A stretch of 64,000 nt of DNA from Ciona savignyi (taxonomy: Eukaryota > Chordata > Ascidiacea > Phlebobranchia > Cionidae), in contig CH003021.1 of assembly GCA_000149265.1 (NCBI GenBank), positions 372,001 through 436,000 of the forward strand, read 5' to 3'. The notes below the pieces were generated by a model. The model saw only the letters and a list, made by a program, of their open reading frames with translations, was not told where the DNA came from and did no database searches. Both the position numbers and the translations under genes were made by a program. Below, one piece after another: positions 56,701 through 64,000 of the stretch; position 1 is the stretch's first letter, and each line of letters starts with the position of its first letter.

Positions 56701-59700
56701 GCTGACGATCCGAAGACGTCGGTAAAATGGCCGGTGTCGATAAACGCTGACAGCGGATTCGTAACTCTCCGAGAAAAATTGGATCATCAAAGGCATGACG
56801 GGTAAACGTACTGTCAATATTGCCCATTTCTAGAAATGTATGTACACTTATAAACTTTATTTTTACCAACTTAAAGTATGAAGATATTGATTGAAGCAAT
56901 AGATGGAGACCCGGTTCGCCCGAAGAAATCCAAAGTGATTCTCCGTCTCCACGTTAAGGATGTGAACGACAATGCTCCTGTTATTACGATCAATTACATA
57001 TTATACAGTGTGGGTGATACAGGTAAGACTAAAGTTCGGATCAGTCTGGCATATAATTAGGCACCAGTTGACGTGTAAGTATTGTTTACTATCTATGTAA
57101 GTCGATTCGACTTTACAAATGGACATCGAAAGTTATCCCATACCCATAGTCGACATTTAAAATGTGCAATTTGTTCATTACATGGCAAACCACAATTTGC
57201 TGATGTAACCTTATCCTGACATTACCCGTCGTCACAACAACACTTAAATGAACTGGCTACAAATCGAAACGAATCGGTGTATGTGGCACACTTGTTACAG
57301 TTTTAGGCGGGGTTCTCGGTAACCTGTAGTAAGCAGCTTTCAACGTTATAAAATGCATGTATTGAAGTAAGTAGTGTGAAAACACAGGTCCACTGAAAAC
57401 ATATTAAAATAGTTCATAACAAAGAAAATAGGCGGGTAAAGTTTAACGGTTTTTAGCGAGAACCATAAAGATAAAGGCGAGAGGGAATTATTATTAAACG
57501 TTGGTCACGAGGCCATCATAAGGTAATCAACGCACAGATGCAAACGAACGAAGATAAGACATTGTAACACATTTTACAATATGACACCTTGGGCTATCTA
57601 TACCAAGTGAAAAAAAATTATTCAAATTTTAATTTTCCATCGACAGCCTACGTACTCGAATCGGCGCCTATCGGGACCTTTGTTGGTCACGTGAGTGCAA
57701 CTGATGCAGACGAGGGTAGGAACGGTGACGTCACACTGAAGGCGGAAACAATCATTCCAGGAACTGCAGATATTGGAAACCTTACCGGTGAGGAATTATT
57801 TTATGAGACAGTGCCATTTTATTTAATAATTTTTTGTCAATTGGTAACACGAAAAGCATTTATAATAAATTACACCAGTCTAATAAGAATGGACATAAAG
57901 AACAGTAAAATAATAATAATTATTATTATTATGAGTATCCGATCAGTTTATAAAATAAAAAATAATTCTAATCTTAGGCAAACATATTAATGATTTGTGA
58001 TTGATTTTAATCATTATGCATATCACGTCAGTTAAATTTACATTGACTATATGGTTAAGGAGAAAGTAGATTTTAATCTTGGTACCTATATACTCTGTGT
58101 TGATTTGATTCTGCCAGGAGAAACGGCACTAAAATTAGTTTTTATAGAACCGGGAAATTTTGAAATCACGGAGGATAATTTACTCGCCACCGGTGTGCTG
58201 TTGAACAGAGAAGCACGCAATAGCTATGACGTCATAATTACAGCATGTGATGATGGCTCTCCGGCGCAGTAAGTGGCGAAAAGTTTTGTTTCTTAAAACA
58301 AGTTGTACAGATACCATTTTTGTAAAATTAAGTCGCCGAAGGTACATTTTAAAAGTCTTTATTACATGACGTATAAATAAGTTAAACACTAAGCTTTTAG
58401 ATGTGTGTAGAAACTAAACATTAATCGATAAAACAGCATAATTGGCATCGTTCATCCACTGACAGATGCTCTCATCGAAACATCCATGTTGTTATATTGG
58501 ATGTCAATGAATTCACTCCAACGTTTCAACATCCGGACATTGACATTATGCTCCCGGAAGACACCGCTATTGGGTCGGTCATCGCACAAGCCTCTGCAGT
58601 TGACCGAGATTCAGAAAGTACTCCTGCATGGAGATTAAACGACGTAAGTTTTAACTTTACCGAATTAAAAATTCTTTTCTGTACAAAACAGGTTAACGTA
58701 CAGGCTTCTGATATGTCATATGTATCACAGTTTTTTAAGATACCAGCCGCTTAAAATTTGTCCCCTTACGCATTATTAAAATTAACTTAATTAATATTTT
58801 CATTTTACAGATTAACTGAGTATCTATTTGTTATATACAGGAAAATGAGATCGAGCCTTCTACAAATGGAAAAGTCACGTACGGGGTGACATTAGCTGAA
58901 ATTGGAAGTTATTCGGGTGACAAAATACCTGTTAGAATCAACCATGACAATGGAAAAATAATACTTGTCCGACCTTTGGACTTTGAAACTCGTCAAAACT
59001 GGAAGGTAAAAATCATCCTGCAACATTTTAATTTCAGTGATACTTCCTTCTCCTATAGTTCTTGTCTAGAAAGTATAATTCAACATGAATACATAATAAG
59101 TTTAACTTGTTTAATGAGTGTATTCCTTATTTGTTTGCAGTATATTTGGGGCTAAACGAGTCAGTATTAACCGATATTGTTGTTTTTATTGCGGTGATTT
59201 TCTTAAATGTTTTTTTTTCATGAACCTTTTTCAATTTTGATTTAATTAAACATGACACTTAATTTTATAAATTTTCATTTCCAGTTTGTAATTTCTGCAA
59301 GGGACGGTGGCCGTGTACGTCTACAAAGTACCAGGGTGTTAAACATCACAGTAACAGATGTAAATGACAATAGACCAATCTTCACCTTCCCCGAAACCTC
59401 CAACACCACTCTGTTCGCCAGCGTCACCTCGCGGTCGCAAATTTTTGCCGAAATTAAGGTAAAACGAAAATGATTAATAAAAGGATATTGAATCAATGAT
59501 CGAAACTGTTTCGAAATAGACTCAGAGGGCAACCAACATATTTTACATTTATTTTATTAAGAAATATATAATTGCATCTAGGTTTTCTAATTTTGCATCA
59601 CAATTATAGAAATAAAACTATTTTTGTATTGAATTGGTGAAATCAAAAATAATTCCGAATCATTTCCTATTGAAATCGAATTCGACTTGTTTCTAAAGTG

Positions 59701-62415
59701 GTAATCCCTACAATTCTACACATTAGTGCCATATACCATGCCAGTAAAAGAAGTTCCACAAACTTCTTATATTCAGCATTGCACCAAGCAATTAAACTTG
59801 GTTCGCTAATAAACATGAATTAGAAATCATCCATAATTCCATCACTAGCCTGTTTATTCTAATTATTTATTACTGTAATTGTATTTAGTTGTATCAAAAT
59901 TCTAGTAAACCATTCAGGTTTGAAGTAAAATTGTTTTATTGCGGTTGTGGTTTTGCCTTCAGAATTCTGCCTTATTGATGCCAGGTCGCAAGTAAACCAC
60001 CTTTTCACCTTTTTACGCCGGTATTATTTATATCCTACATATGCCACGGTTTATTTTATATCTTACATAAACAATTTTATCCACAGGCGGTTGATTTCGA
60101 CACCGGTGTAAGCACCAACATACGTTACTCCTACCGCATAACGCACAAGAACGGGAGAAAAGTGCGTCATAAGCAGTACTCCCCTCTGTTTCATCTCAAC
60201 TCAGATACTGGCCAATTCACTTCTAGGTTTAGACACTCGGACACGCAGGCCGTTCTCGGCTTGTACAAGGCCACCATAACGGTAAGATTTTTTGACGTTC
60301 TTTTCGTGTAAATTCAATAATTGAAAAAAAACAGAAATAAAATATGGACGAATCATGGATAAAAAAAAGACTTCCGTCCACTCAACATTGTAATGCAAAA
60401 AACAGCTTCACTTAGTATCTAACCGTCCAATCACCCGCTTTTATAGAAAGTAAAATAAAACTACTTTTACACTTCAATACAAGAATATTTTATATGACAG
60501 GCTCGAGATGACGGGAATCCCCCAATGACGTCATCACTGATACTGTACATCGACGTCATTACTGGGGACCCCCCACCAGGCTATCGCCATCTCTCCAATT
60601 CGCATGGACTGGAGAGTGATGATCTAATCCTAGCAAACACTCCGTTCTTACTTGCTGTGATCCTCGGGGGGGTCTTTGTTCTCTTGGTTTTGATTCTCGT
60701 CGTATTTTGTATTGTCCGAAAAAAAGGAAGGAAAAGGAAAAAGAGAAGAAAAGAAAAAGTGGGTATTTTTTCTTAAATATCGTTTTTTCTGAAAACGCAA
60801 GCTGTTTCTTAAGTTGGTATTTTAACGGAAGCAATAATGTGACACATAATAATTAATATATTTTGACAGGAGGCCTCTTCGCCATCGCTTCAGACAACAG
60901 CGACACCAAACGATGAAGAAACAGAATCTTTGACACCACCTGGTGGGGTGGGTCCTCTAAAATTCAACTCCCCAACTGAGTCGCGACGAGAAATAGAAAG
61001 CAACAATCACTGGTCTCAGTAAGTATATGTTACAATGTACACCCAAGTTAAAATATCGTAGTACGTAATGTTATATTAAGTTAATCGTGTGCGGCCGTTT
61101 GAACGGATATCCAAGTAACCAGTACGTAATTGACTATCACTATCCTAACTAATAAATAGTACAAGTCTTTGGTATGAAGGTTTAGCTTAATGGCTGCCAG
61201 TAGACTTCTCGGTCCAAAAGGTAATAAGTTGTAATCAGTAGTTTGCTGATCAGTTGTATAGCGGACGTTGTCTAAACCATGATAATAATTGGATTACAAA
61301 CTGCCTTCATCGTACCCAACACACCAAAGCTTTTACAAAACGATTCCGAAATATCCTCATGTTTATTGTGTTGTCCTATTAACTAGTACCATGTATTTCA
61401 GACACACTGTGTCCACTCGGCTCACCAGTGTAAGTTCCACCCCAGACCAGTGTAGATTATGCGACGCTCCTACAACGCCCGGTTCCATGCAACGATATAT
61501 TGGCTCTCAGAGACCAAGGTATCCTTCGTTACCTCGCCGGTTTGGTGAACATCCATGTAAGTGGCCTAATGTTTAGATGGCTTAATTTAAAATATAAATC
61601 GTGAAGACTGTAAATATTTTCTGAACATGAACTCATACATAGATGGATATCGACTTTCTATGGCTTTTTATGACTGATATTCAAGGTTTAAATCGTGAAA
61701 ATTCCACAGATAAGCTAAAATTTAACTTATTTTTAATCAGTCTACACCGACATGCGTGATATTTCGTCCGTGCCACCAGACAACTATGTATTGCCGGAAA
61801 TCCCAATGGACGTCATGACCATGAGCGATAAATGTACCGAACTTTGTAAGACTTACGGCCACTGTGATACATGCTGGATGCCAAGTGCCGGTGAGTATTC
61901 ATTGATACTCCTCACCTTTAACTAAAGATAAAACTATTTAGGCACACAATAAACTGCTTGTAGAAGTTTTTTGTTTAAATAGAAATATTTACTCTATAAC
62001 TTTGCAAGGTGAACCGACCGATCAGATGAATCACTTGCCAAGTGACCACGCACCACCATGGCAACCGAAGTTCTCTTCCAGGAAAGACTCTGGATGTTCG
62101 GTGGACACTACGTCATCCGCTCTCTCCTATTATAAGATGACAAGGGCGGAACAGAGGCGAAGAAACGACTTATTACTGCCGGACGTAGTCGCCAAGAGTC
62201 GGGGTGCTGTGGGCAGCGATGCTAATTCTCTGATGTCATCAACAAATTCATCTGGTGCATCATCCACACGCACGAATGATTTTAGAAATACATCCTGCAA
62301 TCAGAAGTCTCAGAACCACCGAGTATTGAAAAAGTCGAACAGTGATACAGGGTACGACACGAAAAGCGGACCAAGAAAAGCTATTATACCCAATAGTCTA
62401 TCTACACAGTGTTAA
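53733..62415 (+). CDS. delta-type protocadherin B
   Basis: Eighteen in-phase exons: 53733-53829, 54324-54565, 54780-54957, 55428-55541, 56152-56285, 56575-56801, 56877-57022, 57647-57787, 58118-58268, 58466-58643, 58841-59005, 59285-59458, 60087-60281, 60501-60758, 60870-61018, 61402-61556, 61741-61890 and 62009-62415, giving 1,086 residues. A signal peptide (1-18) precedes six cadherin repeats. Linkers read DVNDNRP (133), DENDNFP (244), DVNDNAP (359), DVNEFTP (489, degenerate) and DVNDNRP (616). The EC1 Cys-X5-Cys loop is present (C102, C108). The membrane helix spans about 762-786 and is followed by a dense Lys/Arg cluster. The tail has HCDTCWMP (942-949), a variant of HSDxCWMP, and lacks the SGRGDS block of its neighbour. 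It is a tandem paralogue of protocadherin A, about 11 kb downstream and in the same orientation. The exon 2 donor is weak (AAG|GTTTGG) but matches the A boundary. AATAAA at 62523-62528. Confidence 0.92.
54144..54284 (+). mobile_element. tRNA-derived SINE with 15-bp target duplication
   Basis: The body at 54159-54269 starts 'gtacggtcttgtagccgaat' and ends 'gggttcaaaactaagtccgg' plus an A run. It is flanked by an exact 15-bp direct repeat, AAGTTGATGCCACTA, at 54144-54158 and 54270-54284. A-box-like (TAGCCGAATGG) and B-box-like (GGTTCAAAACT) blocks mark a Pol III tRNA origin. It sits in intron 1 of protocadherin B, ending only 39 bases before exon 2. This clean copy defines the family also seen at 16289 and 25056. 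Confidence 0.92.
56427..56492. repeat. short tandem repeat in protocadherin B intron
   Basis: Three imperfect copies of about 25 bp share 'ttgtcaacattgttt'. They lie in the intron before exon 6. No function is evident. Confidence 0.7.
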
Positions 62416-64000
62416 GCTCATAACGCTTGCGCTGTATTCTCCAATCATCAATCTTACTTAAACTATTGCAGTTCCAAATATTGTTCGAGTTTAATTTTTG
62501 TACCGTAATTTTTCAATGCAATAATAAAAAAAACTAAATAATTAATCCCTTTCGCTTACGACTTTACTGTTATTTTGCCAAGCTGCCTCTCCTTTCTCAT
62601 GATGCTGGCGATTTAAAATTAATAAGGCGAACAAGGCGAAATGCCACACATTATAAGAGGTTGGTTACCTTGATGCAAGATTGTTGAATTCTAGTTTTAG
62701 GCTGTCTTCTATTCTTAGACAAAATATTATGTCATGGCACTACCAGATACATACTATACCTGCGTCGTAAGTGGACTTTTATAGTTGCAATGTAAAACTG
62801 GTGCGCTGCAACATAAAATAAATCGTGGCCCTAACCTGTTGCGGAGTAATTATGCAAATTTTTGTATAACGATTAGATTGTTGATGCTTCGCCAAGCTAT
62901 GGGTGCGACTGTTTATTTTTGTGACTGCATCTCCCTCAAGTTACCGGGAGATCGCGATTGTTTATATACTTATCTAAACCACATAAATATTATGGAAGTT
63001 TTCGCTAGTGTTAAAACGAATATCCAAAGTTTGTTGTATTTATTGTATAAACAAGTAAACGACGCGCTTCTTAAGCTGTTGCGCAAGAAACATTATTTTA
63101 CAATTTGAATTATTTTCAAGAAAACAACACTTAAATGCTAAAAAACATAGATTTATTGGGTAAATATATCTGACATATGCAAAATTCGTTCTAACTAGGT
63201 CACTTTTCTGTGCGGCAGTATTCCTAAGTAAGGCTGCATATGAGGTAAATGTATCATTTAAAACGTAAAATTAAATACGATCCTATTTCAAACACTGACG
63301 ATACTGATGTGTGCTTTAGATTATTTGATGATTGCCAATAGTCATAACACGACGGTCGTAGTCCTACACCCGTTATATTAGTTAATTTCGAAGTATGAGT
63401 CGTCCATATAGACAACGCTTAGTTCTAGATGTATTATTTAAACGAAAGCTAAAGCAGGTAGCAATTTATGACTTCAGATTGCGGTGGGTTGCAAGAGGTG
63501 ATTGCAATTTTAGTTTGTAATTTTTGGAATACGCACAGAATAATAACCACAAAAACAACAACGCTTACCAACTACTTTGAAAAGTCTCATTTTTTAAATT
63601 ACGTGTAAATAAAAACAAGTTCCTAACGAAATGCTTTCCCTAAAACGATTTTTGGGTATACTACAAATAACAAAACAATGTTATTAACATCCGCGAATGT
63701 TTAATCTTCCATTTAAACTTCATAAGTTATGTATCGCTTTGCAACCCATAGACACATATTATAGGCCAACTTTCGTTGTTCAGCACACTTCCACGAAATG
63801 GTATGATCGCAACATATGATCATCATTTTGTTTGGCGCTTGAGGCGCCTGTTCGATTTAAGACAACTTACTCCTTTATTAAAGAAAACATTTTTATTGCA
63901 ATTAGTTATAAAATTATGGTGCACCGTTCTAATGATCGGTGGGAAAACGCAGGTGCAATTATAACGCGTCCAACCGTCAGAATACTTCATGTCCACTCTT
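62416..64000. other. 3' UTR of protocadherin B, then intergenic
   Basis: AATAAA at 62523-62528, followed by an A run, is the likely polyadenylation signal 108 bases after the TAA. The remaining 1.4 kb contains open frames at about 62785-63108 and 63776-63964, but they show no family motif, splice partner or clear start context. I do not call a gene. Confidence 0.5.

Noticed and set aside
57900-57960. AT-rich palindrome-like run in a protocadherin B intron
   Set aside because: A simple (ATT)n/(AAT)n microsatellite; no evidence for a structured RNA.
62785-63108. 107-residue open frame downstream of protocadherin B
   Set aside because: No motif, signal peptide or splice-linked exon; likely chance.
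1-64000. CRISPR arrays, bacterial operons, phage or viral genes
   Set aside because: None seen: repeats are not regularly spaced with unique spacers, and the genes are spliced eukaryotic ones. I also found no reverse transcriptase or retroviral frame.

Overview
The window looks like nuclear DNA of a compact, AT-rich invertebrate chordate genome. Genes are split into many short exons with GT-AG introns of about 60-1,200 bases. Delta-type protocadherins carry the cytoplasmic HSDxCWMP-type motif known from chordate family members. tRNA-derived SINEs, hAT-type MITEs and a PIF/Harbinger copy are scattered between and within genes. My best guess is a tunicate such as Ciona; this is inference from style and gene content, not a database match. 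Every exon chain below was built by hand from splice signals and reading phase, and each predicted protein closes as a whole number of codons (one exon apart, see below).

Layout. (1) 1-1,709: a diverged tandem repeat, a complete tRNA-Asp(GTC) at 403-474, and a hAT-type MITE with an 8-bp target duplication. (2) 1,710-7,615, plus strand: a ten-exon gene for a 563-residue intracellular protein ending in about 15 N-x-T-F repeats. (3) 8,358-22,962, plus strand: a gene ending in a coiled coil that resembles the MTUS1/MTUS2 (ATIP/TIP150) microtubule-associated family. It has at least six candidate alternative first coding exons. Those ahead of exon 15,658 end in phase 1 and those ahead of exon 20,336 end in phase 0, as the downstream acceptors require. 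One starts MGANCSKS, a myristoylation/palmitoylation-type N-terminus. Gene 2 may be an even more upstream start of the same locus, because its last exon has a phase-1 donor just before its stop. (4) 22,963-35,326: about 12 kb without a gene I can support, with repeats and two perfect CRE palindromes. (5) 35,327-42,389: delta-protocadherin A (1,159 residues, 18 exons). (6) 42,390-53,732: intergenic, holding a 2.8-kb PIF/Harbinger transposon and a small inverted-repeat element. (7) 53,733-62,415: delta-protocadherin B (1,086 residues, 18 exons), a tandem paralogue with six exon lengths identical to A. (8) 62,416-64,000: nothing supported.

How the genes relate. The two protocadherins are an ancient tandem pair of adhesion receptors that have diverged in cytoplasmic tail, calcium-binding linker and one intron. 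The upstream block looks like a complex microtubule-regulator locus that puts different N-terminal modules (disordered NxTF repeats, basic Ser/Pro-rich segments with an SxIP motif, or membrane anchors) on one coiled-coil tail. The coiled-coil exon at 21,122-21,253 carries one extra base that breaks the frame. Phase arithmetic on both sides argues for a single-base insertion: a sequence error, an allele or an inactivating mutation.
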